Assembly (NCBI GenBank): GCA_009733575.1
Contig: ML769417.1
Span: 62,001 to 126,000, forward strand
Source: Gymnopus androsaceus JB14
Lineage: Eukaryota > Basidiomycota > Agaricomycetes > Agaricales > Omphalotaceae
Direction: 5' to 3'
DNA length: 64,000 nt
Position 1 is the first letter of the stretch, and each line of letters opens with the position of its first letter. The notes beneath the pieces are model-generated. The model was not told the origin of the DNA and did no database searches. It worked only from the letters and a program-made list of their open reading frames with translations. Shown in pieces: positions 12,264 through 25,500 of this stretch. A program made the translations under genes and the position numbers.

Positions 12264-14665
12264 TTGTTGTATTGGCAGTGTATGACGGTTTACTTTCATA
12301 CTAATACATCTTGTGCACGGTGCGATGCAGCCACCGTGCCTCATGTTTACCACTGGGCTTTTAGCTTCTTCCAGGACTTCCTGACCTCGCGCCTATATCG
12401 CACATATCTCAGCAAAGCAGGGCCGTGCAGAACAGCTGAGGTATGTCGTATTGGCATTCTCGGAGGTGTAGGCCAACATCTGCCAGATGTGAATCATCAA
12501 AGGTCTTTTGGTATTATGTAGCCTTCTTGTGTACAGTGCCCTGGTAAGTAAGCAAAGCTTCCAACGCCTGATCGCCTCAACCCTACATACTTCTTCGCTT
12601 TTGTAGCATCGGTATAGATTGGACATGCTCCGAAACCGTACAAGCCAGGGTCACAACAATGACATGCGTCTGACTACGGTTTGGGCGGTGTCTCCGTGTC
12701 CTACCCAGATCTACCATAACACAAAAGTCTCATGAGCACAGGGGAGCCCGAATAATATTCTTCAATGATTGTTTTTTTGACTTTTGAGTCTGACATCTAA
12801 AAGTAGCTAGATGGTTCTGATCATCTTATGAGCGGCGTGCATTGGTGGCGGCAAGCACGCAAGATTCAGGAATTATTATCCCTGAAGGCCCGATCCGGCG
12901 CGAATGGAATGAGACAACTTGTCCAAAAAAGCTATCCCTTACATATGGCATATTAGCTCTTTGTTGGCCGTTGAGCCTTGACCCCCTTGGGGTGCACGCG
13001 CAACCCGGAACGTACTGTATCGGTTGAATCGTTTGTACAGCTCCAACTAAAGGATACTGTACATACACAAAGGAGAGAGTACGGGCCTCCGGCAAAGACG
13101 GGAGCCTTTCAAGGCCCTATACGTCTTTCGACTCAGTTTGGCGTTTGAAATTCTAGAGCAGACTCAGAGTAGAGTACAATGTCCGTTGCCCGTACCCGCC
13201 ACTTACACTAACACTCAAAGCTTTTGGGATTAGTCTCTCGTCACGCCTACGATTATAATAAACAATCGCGATATCCCGCCATGATGAAAAGAAGAAGAGA
13301 ATTCAAGAAAACTTACACTCACACTCTTGAGAGATGCATCTCGAAGTCAGGACCTTCACCAAAAATACTTGCCGAGTGACCAACTGCCGCGCAGTCATGG
13401 TTATCGCCACAAGATTATTGACTTGAATCGAAACCTTCATAAAACAAAATATCAACACCCCAACACCCCATGCGGTGATGTCCCAGGCTGGCAATAACAC
13501 CGACATCAACCGCAACTCCCGCTAGTCCCGCCCTCCCCAAAACAGGCTATATTCGATCGTTCGTTCGACCCGCAAGTCCCTGTGCTTAGGTGGTGAGCGG
13601 TGAACGCTCTTCCGCAGTATCGCGGTTAAAAGGCAACTATCGGTGGATTTTTTTTTTTGAAACTCCAAGTACAGCCCAAGGCCTAATATGATTACTGAAA
13701 TCGGTGTCGGTTGTCTCTGGGTATATGCAATTTCGGGCTAAGCTTGGATACGAATTGATATCATATACCACACACGATTTTTTTTTGCATAACACCTGTA
13801 GCCTGTCGGGGTTATAGCCGCACGATCCAGGAGTTCAAGGGTAAACCTAGCCTAGGCCTAGTAGTCATCTCTCATTTTAGCCTGGCGAAGCGGAGCGGAA
13901 AGGAAAAGGCCATCCGGAATTCGGAACCAATTCCAAGTTCATCACAACTCCTCAGTGTAGTAACGATTTTAGATTCCTTCAGAATGGAGCAGAGCATGCA
14001 TATCAAATGGGGGTTTTTGTTACATTTGAACCCTCCGTGATCATGGATGTGGATTATAATACAGCGGCAATAGGGTCGAATAGGTAGGTATGTATGGAAG
14101 ATAATATGGAGGGACATGCAAGCGGTCCGACCCAGCGATATCGGATGTAACACGCGCGACTCTAGTAAGGTAACTGTAAGGTAGCCAGGAAGGAAAAAAA
14201 GATATCAATACACGGGTGAGGTTTTGTGATGAAAGCGACAATGGGTTCAGTTGATGATGACAGTTGAAAAAGAAAGAACAAAGTCTCTGTGTAATGTAAT
14301 ACGTATGAATTGTAGAGTGAATAAGTATGTACCATAATAAGTGTAATGCAGGATGAATGAGAGAAGACACAGAAGTGTAAATGCGACATGCGTAAAGTGA
14401 GAAAAGAGTTGATGCAGAATGGGAAGAACAATGCAACATGGGACATTGAATGCGAATAAGAGAATGATGGAGGCGATGGATGACTGAATCATAATGAGAC
14501 GTTGCTGGTGGGGTAGCGCAAAATGAGATCAAGAACGAATGGAGAAACGCAGCCGTCGTAAAGAGAAAAAAAAGGGCATGGCATGACATGATTGGGACGA
14601 TGGTCCGAGGATGCAAAGTAAGATGTTCACCAAAAAAGAAGACGAATAAGCAACAACGGAATCCC
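12264..14665. other. intergenic, no supported gene
   Basis: This 2.4-kb stretch lies between the small membrane protein and the cyclin. Poly-T/A runs occur near 13650 and 13780. Minus-strand frames at 13303-13515 and 13872-14811 are rich in Ser, Thr, His, Tyr and Leu and lack motifs; the latter lies just downstream of the cyclin stop and is probably its 3' UTR. Confidence 0.5.
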
Positions 14666-16681
14666 CTACTGGCATATACTTCTTCTAGACCAGACGTGGG
14701 TTCGATGAGGAAGAGGGTAAACCGATGATGAACGCTGTTCCGGAGTAGGGCAAAACTGAACTCCGGGCGGACCTGCGTTCGCGAATGCAGACTGTATCGG
14801 ACTAGTGCCATCTTCGTAATCGCTCCCGTAACCTTGCTGCTGGGCCTGGTGATATGCTTGATACCTCGGTGGTTCTACGTTCGGTACTGCAAGCGTGTGC
14901 GGCGGTGGCTGGTTGTGCTGGCCATGTAAAGTGTACACGGGTTGCCGTGTCCAATCGGTATCGTGAAAGTGTGGCAGCGTAGGAGGGAGGACCGTGATGA
15001 CCACGTTATCAGGACTCGTGGACGCCGATTGGATGTTTGCTGGAAAGGATGGACGTCGCTGATAGTACGGGGCAGACGTACTCGGTGGAGGAGGCTGATG
15101 ATACCGTAACCTTGCCTTCCGAGTTCGGTTTTCTTCGTCGTCTGTCGGTGAGCACGCGAGGGAATAGAAGTATAGATTCTAATGATAATGTCAGTTCCCA
15201 GAAAGAATGAATACTATAGTTACGACACATACCTGAGGTCCAGTGCTGCGCCGCCTTTCGTCCAAAGCATAAGCGGTAGAGAGAGTCTCAGGAACCACGT
15301 CTTGTTTAGGTGCATATGACCAAGATGGAGTAGAAGGTGCGGTGCCAGTAGTCGCATGCGATGAACGAGGGCCTGGCGGATTCGGCGAGTCAATCGACAT
15401 TCTGGCAAACGACTGCAAGCCTTCCAGAGGCGAGCTAGAGTTTGGCCCACTGTGGGAACCAGACTCTGGGATTTGTAACGATATGGAGACAGGCCGTTTA
15501 GAAGGGACGTGAGAGAAGCTCGCAGAAGTAGGTGAGAATGCGGCTCCTGCAGTACGCTTCGCACCCGATCTGAGGTACGGCGAATCGGAGTGTGCCGTGT
15601 GAGTTACCGGAACATGGGAAACATATTGCGGAGGAACAGAAGGATACGCCAAAGTTCGATGAGACTGCTCTGGCGATGTAGAACGCGCCCGATGGGTAAA
15701 CGTACGACCTCGGCTAGTGTAACGATGAGGCGTGTTTGTAAGTAGAGACCCAGGATGCCTCGGAGCGCGTGCAGGCGCGCGCGACTTGCGGAAATGTCGA
15801 CTGTCGCGTTCTTTTGCGAGAACCAAACCTTTCAGAAGATTCAACCAAGACTCGTACGTCGGTTTATCAACGTAGAGGTTGCAGTCTACTCCCATGAGAA
15901 ACTCCCTCTCCATCCTATTGATCTCTGGCAACTCGATTCCTGAAACTTCGGACCAAGTCTTGTTCGTATACGTGTTGCTGAAAGAAAAAACGCGTCAAAT
16001 GAAAGTCCTCGGGATTTAGAAAATACAACTTACTCGTCCAAGAATTTATTCGCCATCATAAGGCCAGCAACAGCTATCCTAAACTCACTACCGGCTTGGG
16101 CAGGAGTGAAGCGATTCCGCTCTTTTAGACGGTAAATGTAATGCAAAGAGAGAACAATAACAGACTGCGAGACTTGTGTGGTCTCAAGCAGCTTTTGCAT
16201 GAAAGAAACAAAGGTAGGCGTTGCGACAAGCTGAAGGGTTGTCGCTGAATTAGGCCGATTAAATAATGATGATGATGAATTAGGAGAATATGTAGGAGGG
16301 TCTGAGGAAGGGGTGGTCGTGAACCAGAGATAGCAAATCATCTCGCAAGTCTTTTCAGCAATGAAATGAGCAGAACGCTTCTGAGTAAAGTCGAGCCAAT
16401 CGACTGAGACATTAGTGTTTGTTTCGGTGAACAATGGCGCGGGTTTTGAGTAGATTGGTTCTGGATCTTGTTCTAGCATTTCTGAAGAGCAAGAATAGTC
16501 GACCAAAGGCGCGAGTCGCGTCGGCGGAGTATAATGTGGCGGGGGGATGTCTTCGGAAGGTGATGATACTGCGAACTTTTTGTGAGCAAGATACAAGAGA
16601 GAGAAAAGTTTGAGACGCACAAAGGCGGTCAGACAAATGTCTATCGAGAAAAGCAATTGGGGGTAAAGTGGTTGTGGCCAT
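14666..16681 (-). CDS. PHO80/Pcl-type cyclin
   Basis: PHO80-like cyclins bind Pho85-type kinases and control phosphate, glycogen or morphogenesis responses. Four exons are inferred. Exon 1 starts MATTTLPPIAFLDRHLSDRL at 16681 and ends at a GTGCGT donor. Exon 2 holds the start of the cyclin fold (SVIVLSLHYIYRLK, then AGLMMANKFLDD). Exon 3 continues NTYTNKTWSEVSGI, INRMEREFLMGVDCNLYV and YESWLNLLKGLV, then a long Ser/Pro/His-rich tail. Exon 4 carries PPPPSTSAPYYQRRP and ends at TAG (14666-14668). KFLDDNTYTNKTWSEVSG is the hallmark of the PHO80/Pcl class. The cyclin box occupies about residues 60-250 and the remainder is low-complexity. A start at 16795 is possible but would lack the inferred intron. 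Confidence 0.88.
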
Positions 16682-16949
16682 TATTTTTCTTCGTTCCAAG
16701 GACGGAGAGGAGAAAGGGGAATGAGGTTTTGGTAGTCGCCACTGCAGTGACCACGAAGTAACAAGTTCAGTTGGCATTATTGAAGAAAGGGTCATTGGAG
16801 TAAGGAAATGGACCCGTATTATAAGAGTCCACAGTAAGTAGAGAAGTGGTTCACATTATAAAAAATATACTCCTTAGCTGAAATCACTGTCAGGACTAAG
16901 ATCTTTACTTCCGCGTCGTCCGATCTAAGGCATAAGCCGCTTTCCCCCT

Positions 16950-17513
16950 TTAGACATATCCTTGGATTTTTTTTTTCAAAAAAATTATTATTTGCTCTTC
17001 CAAATTTGTAAGCTTTGGTAATCCGTTGTTAAGTGCAAGTCTTTGGCTCTGTTTACATCCATCATTCCTTCCCGCTCCTCCCATACTTCGGGAACGTATA
17101 AAGGAACCTGGAAGCACCTTCATCGCCATCTTATGTACAGACTCTTCTGAATGAAAATGAAAACAGACGTTGTTGGAGAACATGAACAACTTTTGAACAA
17201 AGGAGAACAGCACACCAAATAATTCCGAGTCAGAAAATGAATCATCCACATCGGCTTCCGACTTGTACAGGTCTCCTTTTAGTGAATGAAATCGGGGAAA
17301 CCAAGCCGCCAAATCCAAACTTGTTTTGGCAGGCAGAAAGAACAGAACAGAGCCCTGATTTGTGTTTTCTTCCAACAAAGAGGTTCGAAGGTACCAACTA
17401 AGCGATAGATAGCTCAGGGCTGGTCTGACGAGCACATGAACATTGAACATGACTCGAACCCTCGTCGGAAGAGCCATGAGATGCATACCTCCGATCTTTC
17501 CTGCGCTTTGCAA
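16950..17513 (-). CDS. hypothetical protein, 187-codon open frame
   Basis: A single open frame of 187 codons starts MQSAGKIGGMHLMALP. It shows no signal peptide, repeat or familiar motif. A mixed hydrophobic segment (LVRPALSYLSLSWYL) and an acidic patch (SEADVDDSFSDSE) are visible. It lies 5' of the cyclin on the same strand, separated by about 270 bp. Length and composition allow a real gene or a chance frame. Confidence 0.3.
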   Translation of the reverse strand: MQSAGKIGGMHLMALPTRVRVMFNVHVLVRPALSYLSLSWYLRTSLLEENTNQGSVLFFLPAKTSLDLAAWFPRFHSLKGDLYKSEADVDDSFSDSELFGVLFSFVQKLFMFSNNVCFHFHSEESVHKMAMKVLPGSFIRSRSMGGAGRNDGCKQSQRLALNNGLPKLTNLEEQIIIFLKKKIQGYV

Positions 17514-18172
17514 TTGGGCGAGTTACTGAAAAAAAGACCCGTTAATTGAGCGGAGTTATTTAAAAAAACATCGCTAAGGAGGTTCGAATTCCAGTTCCGA
17601 CAAAGATAAGGGTGCGGGCACAGGCTATGGCTCCAGACTAGAGGATAATGAAACCCATAGAAAGGACCCAGTAAGTCTGTCAGAAACCAAAATAACTATT
17701 CTTGAGCCCTTCTAACTTCTGTGATATCGATTTCGCGTCCGACGCGTCAGGATTAGAACTAGATTCTACGTACGCGCACCCGAGTTCAGTGCAGTCCCTG
17801 GTGGGAGAAATCTGCGCTATCTGCGCTACCGGCAGAAAGGAAAAGCATTGCTGCGACATACTAAAAAGGAGCCTGAAGCGGACGGAGCAAATGAAATCGG
17901 ATGAACAGCGCTTGGCTCCGTTGATTGTCTCGACTGTGACTTAGCGGCGCGAGGACACGCTGGAGTCCATCCATCATACATTCTGTCTTGCTTGAAGACA
18001 CATTATTGTCACCCCAGAACGTGGAAGGCTGTTGCAGGACGATTCCGGTTTAGTTATGAACGTGAAAGTTGAAAGCAAGGGTATACGGGGTCACGTGAAT
18101 AGTGCCGGCAGTCTTGCGAGACGCGATTTTCCGATTTGGGAAATACACCAGCGCTGCGCTGCCGGCCGGCTA
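17514..18172. other. intergenic, no supported gene
   Basis: No recognised coding signal. An 80-codon plus-strand frame at 17702-17944 has an unusual Cys pair (ICAICATGRKEKHCC) but no partner exons were found. Confidence 0.4.
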
Positions 18173-18317
18173 CACAGAAGCAAGTTACCGTAAGTTCGCC
18201 GGCTTACCGTGAACTTACTATAACTAACGCCGGCCATAACGTAATTTCACCGTCTTAGCGCTTGTTTATCGTAATTTCACCGCAAGTCCGGCGGCTTACG
18301 GTAGCTTGCTTCCTGTG
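18173..18317. mobile_element. MITE-like non-autonomous element with terminal inverted repeats
   Basis: The left end reads CACAGAAGCAAGTTACCGTA and the right end, reverse-complemented, reads CACAGGAAGCAAGCTACCGT. This gives about 23 bp of imperfect terminal inverted repeat around a 145-bp element with no coding capacity. CTA lies directly outside both ends and may be a short target-site duplication. Inside, CGTAATTTCACCG occurs twice about 25 bp apart. Size, inverted ends and lack of coding sequence fit a MITE; the superfamily is not assigned. Confidence 0.7.
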
Positions 18318-21300
18318 CTAGCTCCTACGCAAAGCATCTGAAGCGGTCGATACATATCTCCTGTTTTGGGTACTTAGGTCCTAGGACTTAAGACTTAGCA
18401 TCTGTTCATTATTCCATGTTTGGCCTGTCACTTCTGTCACATCTAGATATCCCTGCACAGCCATCGCGCGGCCTCTCGGATCTCATTTCGTCAACTTCTT
18501 GCGTTCACCTCTTGTTCTCGTCTCGCTTGTTCTAACAGCGACAGGACAATCAAGGGCTCTGAGATACTAGTAACTAATTTCATTTCATGTCTTCAAACAT
18601 ACCCGCGATGAACTCGCCCCCTGCGGACCATGGCCATCTATCAGTATCATTTGCTTCAATTTTTGCGCCATTAGGCCTTGTACAGTATCGTAGACGATAC
18701 GGTAACCCTCCTTGGACTTCCTCACCTCGCTCGGATATCACGGATATAACTCGTTTTTAAAGGTCAAATGTATTCAAGAAAACCACTGTTTTTTTTTTGC
18801 AACTTGACCATCTATATCAGCATCGTCTTTCCCTCAGTCTAGAGTATCAAATGTTTTCCAACTCGGATATGCACCCCACAACTGTACAGTGGTGTGCAGC
18901 GATTCCGAAGCGCTCGATCCCCATTAATCCACTTCTCATTCTCATACACAGGGACAGGGTTGATTCATCTTTCATCCAAGTTCTAACGCCCAAGCCCTTG
19001 TTCTGGCCGCCTTACCGTTCTATCAACATTTAAATCTGTATTATATCTCAGTCCGAGACGGTGCCACCAACTTCCTGTTCCATCTATCCAATCTACTTTA
19101 TAGATCAGGTATGGATGGATTCATGCACACGCATGGAAACCTTATATCTGAGATATATGCGTCGGAAACGGAAATTCAGGAGTTTGTGGGTGCGATGTCC
19201 CTCTTTCTCTGTTGTGATGTCCCTCTTTCGTATTTATGTTCTTGCACACGATCTCGTGAAATCAGAAGGCGTTTATTGTCCATTCCGCTGTTGTACGGAG
19301 CACACATAAGTATTCGTTGTTGTCGTTGCAATCTTACGGACTGACACGGGAGGCCACGGATGTACAGGTCACTGTCGCAAGGTGGTTCCTCGGATGATTA
19401 TTCGGTAATCAATGCTCCGGTTGGGAGAACGTGAAAACGGAAAAGGAAAGAGATTCATTCATTCATCGAAACTCAGAGAAGCTGAAAGAAAAAACGACTC
19501 TGGGTTTGTGTCCAACTACGATCCCTGTGATTATCCTTCCTATATTAGCTTTGTCCAGAATACAGTCCGGCGGCTTGCCTCGCACCTAGATCCGTCGCAA
19601 CTAGAATAGTACCTCCTCAATCAGGATGTAGATCTACCTCGATGCCAATGATTGATCGCTGCGATAACAGCAATAGTAGTAACTCGTCATGATTTATGAG
19701 CCGTGCTACGTGCGCGGACAAAGGTTGAGGGTGTGTTCAAAATAAGTGGGTCCATGTCATTTATTCTATTCTGGACGTGGTAAACTAGGTACCGCACGGG
19801 GACCCGGAAGGATATCTGCCATGGAAGGAAGGAAGGTCTATGTAGAGCATAGCCGTCATGGAATATGTAGAACGTAGCCTGAGGAAGCAACCGTGACAAA
19901 TGACTCTTACAGAACAGGCGAGGCGAGCGACAGAGCACATCCGCAGCCATGGCACAGGAAAATCATGGCTGTGAGCCTGTGAAGGGTCTTCCAACATGCA
20001 TGAGCCCTCCTTACCCTAAGAAGTCAAAAGCCGCAAATGCGGTTACTGCCCCGAAAGTACAGATTTCAGAAGCTTTCCATCTAGAACGGTTCCTGTGTTT
20101 CTCAGATAGAACGCTGAAGCCTTACTCGATGAATGGAGTTACGGTGAATAGGACCATCCAGAACAGATCGCGAGCTTTCAAGAGGGAAGACTGCCTCCCT
20201 TCGTCCCGCCGCAACGCGGCTACGGTAACGGAGCTGTCCGTCAAGTTGCCCCGTCGTGATTTCGGCGGAAGAGTAAAAACATTAGTACATATACTAACTC
20301 AACTAAGTAGACTAACAGGACGTACATACTTATATAAAGGAAGAGCGGGTTGATAAAAGCTAGGGCCAAGTGACACTCCGTGGCGTGGCGCGCCAGAGGG
20401 ACATGCTCACCGCCGTAGAAGGTATTATTCAATCCTTTACATAGATCGTGGATATAGCAGGGTAGCGTAACCGTTCCACAACTGATAGTCACTATCATCG
20501 GAAAGATGAATGCAAAAAAAAAAAAAACCCTCAAGTCCGGAGACCGAGAACAGTTTCCATTCTGTACAAAACCACTAGTGGCAGATGCCATGCAGACTCA
20601 CTTGATTGTCAGAGGAACCTTCCAAGTAAGCAAACGGATAACCAAGTAGTCAACCAAGACGTTTCGCGTTTCTTATTCGTCCGTTACATCAGAGATTCGG
20701 GATGTAGTTTCAACAATGACGTTGGTCTGCTCGTAGACCTTTGAGCGGCGGATTTGAATCTTTGAGGGGAAGCGCTTCGAATGGCACTACTGTTTCATCG
20801 GAGGTAAGTGTAAGCAGAAAAAAACTCTCTTCACATCTTGCGAGGATCAATGTCATTGCAAATGACGAACGGCGTATTGACAGAGCTGCATGCACCTTGA
20901 GGAATTCCTTCCCAGCGGATTACTACTGTCACTGTTCCCGTTGGGGAAGGCACAGACATCAAGCGGAGAAAAGATGAGACGGCAAGAAGTGGTAAGGTCG
21001 TCTTGGCCATAGAGTATAACCATCCATTGAAGGCAAAAAGAAGCTTGTACCGGTAGGCCAGAGTTGTGATTGATGCACCGTGGCTGTAGAAGAAAAAAAT
21101 TGCGCGCGCACGTAGGGTCAAAGGGAAGAAATTTCAAATGGCTCTTAGAGAGATATCATCTTGAGCGTTGGTAACTCCCGACTACCGAGTAACACAGATA
21201 GTCGAATTTCAGCAGTGGAGAAGGGATAGAGTATATAGCGGGAGTGTAACTGCTGTTCTGTAACATCAGGAATCGGAAGCCCTCCGTAATTGTACTGTAA

Positions 21301-22430
21301 CAGCCCATATCGGCCTCGGACCAGACCCAGTGGCAGTCGGATCGTCCTGAGTGTTGTGAAATCAACCCGCGGCAACTTACAAAATTTAGCTAGTCCTAAT
21401 ATGGGCTTAAGTACAGCAGTTGCTGTTTCTGGCAAAAGAGGTTGAATGAGACGCGGTCACGGATCTTTCATGAGGTTATTATGGCTCACCAGGAACAGGC
21501 CCTTCAAGCTCTTTACCGTATGTAGGATCTGGGGTCGCAACCATCCTCTATTCTTCTTCGTCTTCCTTTTGGCATTTGATGAACTATCCAGCAAAAGATG
21601 TCTTTGCCCCCAAGTTACCACGTTTAACCGGGTTGGCAGAACTGGCCAGGCCGTCGAACTAGTAACAAAGGAAGGCTGTATACAGTAAGTATAGGATCCT
21701 GATGAATGTTGTATGTATAACTAGCTGAAAAAAGCAAAAACCTGCGAAGAATTAGCGAGCTGTGGAAATGAAATCTGAATAGCGTTATCCCTTGATGAAT
21801 GAATAGCTTGACCGAGTGAAAAGAATGCACTGATGCATCCCCGTAAATTTTGAAAGAATATGAACGGCGTTCGCCTCGATACATGCTAAAGGACGATCAT
21901 GTTACAATAATGAAGGCGGAGACATTTCACACAGCAAAAATTCTCCAAGAAAGGCGTGAGCTCTTGGGATCCATCATCCACGTCAAGATATTTCGATGAA
22001 GCATGGATGGATGAACCTGCTGTAGATTCTGTGAAGTAAGAATGAATAAGGACCCGAGAAATAGATATCATGTAAGCGTTCACTCACTCGAGGGTCAGAA
22101 AAGCATGACAGCCTCGGGGCAACTGCCACTGCCAGTGCCAGTGTACCGCTTGCAGTATGGAACAATTATAATTACTCAGCAACCTCGATAAAAGGATCTA
22201 TCATACACTCTATCAGCATAGATCAGCAAGATCAGCTCGCAACAAGCAAACACACCAGACCCAGATTTGCTTTGGAAACAGGTTTGGGATCCAACAGCAA
22301 AGCAACAGCGAAGTGTACTGGTATGACTGCTCTTGTAAACCATCGTGATGGTCGGCCTTTCCAGTGACGGTGCCAGCATCATTACCCAGCATTTCACATG
22401 TGAGCTAACTTGATGTAGGCTACATCCCAT
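18318..22430. other. gene-poor region, unresolved
   Basis: No gene could be assigned to a family here. Fragments that may be coding: a 57-codon plus-strand frame at 18587-18760 (starts MSSNIPAMNSPPADHG); a hydrophobic minus frame at 20241-20591; a minus frame at 20831-21010 beginning MAKTTLPLLAVSSFL, which resembles a signal peptide; and minus frames at 21145-21435 with possible short introns. None links into a complete model. The region may hold decayed genes or fast-evolving small secreted proteins. Confidence 0.4.
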
Positions 22431-22555
22431 CCCACTTACTTGCCTTCAGCTTAAACTGAATCGGCGCAACGTAGGCGCAATGCAGGGCAGCCAGCTGAAG
22501 AATTGTACGAGACCGATGGAGCAATCTTCCAACGCCATTCCGAATACAGCTATCA

Positions 22556-25500
22556 GGTTGGACAAAAAAGCTCATACTCAACTCGTCACCTCTCGTTACC
22601 GGCTCTTACGGCGACCGTGATCTCCGAGTCTTGCTGTAGTGCGATAGTTCAGGAGGTTCATCCTATACACCCTTTGATGTATCATGAATGCATTCCGGTT
22701 GGAGTCGAATGTTCGACGCTAACGATTTCTTTCAGTCCAGGGTCATCATTAATCGAGGTAAGTACATACCTACCATCTGGTGCATGCGCATGCATACCCA
22801 TGAGTTCGGTGAAACGATATATTAAGTACTTTGTATCCGGTTTTCTGCAATGTTCCGGTTTCAATTTGAATGAGAGCCTTAGACGGCTCGAGTTCCATAA
22901 AATATATACACTTGCTCCCATTGTAACATATCTATCGAGGGGCATCTATCCTTCAACCGCTTTTGAGCTTTTTAGTTGCAAGTGGAACCGAGTGTCATAG
23001 CATTCACTAGTAGGTTGACGAGGACGAGAATGGGTTGAACCCCGAGGTGAACAACTTGAATAACAAGGATAAGCTGTAGCGTACGAAGCCTTACTTTCCT
23101 TGTCTGATCACCCGGTAACAAATACTGCGCCGTAATCCTTCGATTTAGAAGGTAGAACAAGGCTAGGAGCAAACGAAGCCATCTAATCAGTCAAGTACCG
23201 GCTCTAAGGCATGATTATACGACAATGTAGGAGCCGGAGGAACTTAGAGATTACCTAATGGGGGGAGGAGCTTCATGCCATTCCGAAACCCGCCCGGCCT
23301 AGACTAAGATAGTACTGTACTGCTATAACTGCGGACGCTGCCTAACGTGAAGTAAGAACTTCAAATCTGGACAAAAAAGCTCAACTCACCGACTCATTAC
23401 GGCAAGCTCCGGCCCTTCTTCAAGTTACTTGAGGGATTCGGGAGTACCTGGAGACAGAGGAGGTGCCTAATCCAACGGTGTTTCCCCAAAGAGAGAGGCC
23501 GCTCACCCGCGATAACAGCTGACAATTACAATGTGCCACAAACATCATATACGAACTGGCGGCATACTCATACAGTACTCTAGACAGAATGAACTGTTTG
23601 TCAAATGAATATGTTTGGCCTTAATAAACCTTCCCGAATTCCGAAGTGAATGGGCTCCTAGATGCATAATGACTGATAAGTAGTATCGGAATGCATTCGT
23701 TGGAGTCAGATACTTACTATATTCTGAACTTCTGAAGTGAATTTTTCTGCAACGAATCAAGGATCGTTCCGGTTTCAACACACTTGGAGCTAGGGTTCCG
23801 CAAAATAAGTAAAACATGTAACATACCTATCCAGTCGAGGGGTATCATTCTCCATAGCCAAGTTCTGTTTTTGATTTTCATTTATCCTCCGTCCAAACAC
23901 CAATTGGAACCGAGTGCAGATTCAAGACCACCGAGATTACACAGATCATCCGAAAACAAATATTAGTACTTACTGAGCACCGGAATGCTCTTTGTATATC
24001 ATGGCTGAAAACCCACCGCAATTCAATAGATCTCTTGTAAATCTCTTCAACGTAAAATGTATTTTGAATATACCTATCCGCGCTCTGTGGAATCTCCGCC
24101 CGGAAGCGTCGTCATCACCGCTCAACGGATACTATGCTGAGACCACTACTATGGAGGCAGACCAGAACTGGACGTCTTGATGTATAGATAACGATGTCGC
24201 AACCAGGTCTCTTCAAAGGCAAGGGAAGGCGAGGCGAGGCTAAAATGAACAGGATCGAGGAACCACGCTTCCCGTTGCAATCCCGTTGCGCGGAGCGGAG
24301 GAAAATGTATTTAATTCGCCAATGTCTAGCTGACCATCCGGGACACCTACTTAGTATTGGCATAGTACAGCATTAGCTCGCTCACCTCGATTGCTACGCA
24401 CAGCAGGAGACAGGGGTATTACCCAGTCGGGTGTTTCCCTAGCCGACTACTATATTTGAGAAACACGTCGAATAAGTAACTGTTACTGTCCGCTACAATA
24501 GGTACTTGCGCATCACACGTATGTACTTATTATAGTGAGAGCGCCTATATGTTCTGTTGTAGACTGGGACCTTTCCCGAATCTCGAATCTGTAGTGAGGA
24601 GTATCACAGTTAGATTGCATTCGGTGGAATTGGAACTTCGACGCTTACCGTCCACAGTCATCAGAACAATCATACAGATAATGACTTGAATATTCTGAAA
24701 CGATATCAGACTATAGTGTCTTATCTGCAGTGAATTTTTCCGCAAAGAGCAAAGGATTATTCCGGTTTCAATATGTAAGAGTCACTGGACACGCTTGGAA
24801 TTACAGTTTCAAGTTAAATATGTAAAAACATGAGCATGTAACATACCTGTCGAGGCCCGAGGGGTAACATCCGAATAGAGTTGTGCGAATCGATGATTTC
24901 TTGTTAATTTATCCAACATTCCCTAAAGTATCATCTTTTAATAGCTCTCGGCTGCAGTTGAAGTCGTCGAAGACTCAGACGTGCCCCACCGGAGTTCAGG
25001 GTCGTGCAACTGCACAAAAACAAAACTTCTACAGAGCATTTGTAACTCCAAGTCTAAGCCCCGGAACCCCTCTGAAAATTCACTGTCGTTAATTCAACAA
25101 CATGTCTGATAGAAAGCAGAATATACATAATACATACCGTGTGGACCGGAAGCATTAATGTCGTGAAAACATGTCAACGTTCACTGTTGAAAAATTAGTT
25201 AAACCCCTCAGCAGCTATGTCCAGGCTATCTGGCATGGATTTACGACCTATGTCGAGGTACCGTACCGCTAGTTTCCGCTACACGAACAAAATGGATAAT
25301 AATTGGTATTGCAGTAGCATGTAACCGATCCTGACCGGACACCTACTGTAACATTTACGATTGAAGATGATAGGTTAGCCAGTGCATAACGTCTATACCT
25401 GTCGCGTTACGCTGGTGAATGACGAACTACTGATAAGAGGGATTAACAGAATTATGGTGAAGGCGAAGAACTTGCGCGGGCCTATGAGAACGATAGCTTT

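Noticed and set aside
14041..14811. 256-codon minus-strand open frame
   Set aside because: It is rich in Ser, Thr, His, Leu and Tyr, has no motif, and overlaps the cyclin's last exon and 3' UTR in another frame.
22503..23000. 165-codon plus-strand open frame
   Set aside because: It lies opposite the diverged minus-strand repeat blocks, which carry splice-like sites; its content is not conserved between repeat units.
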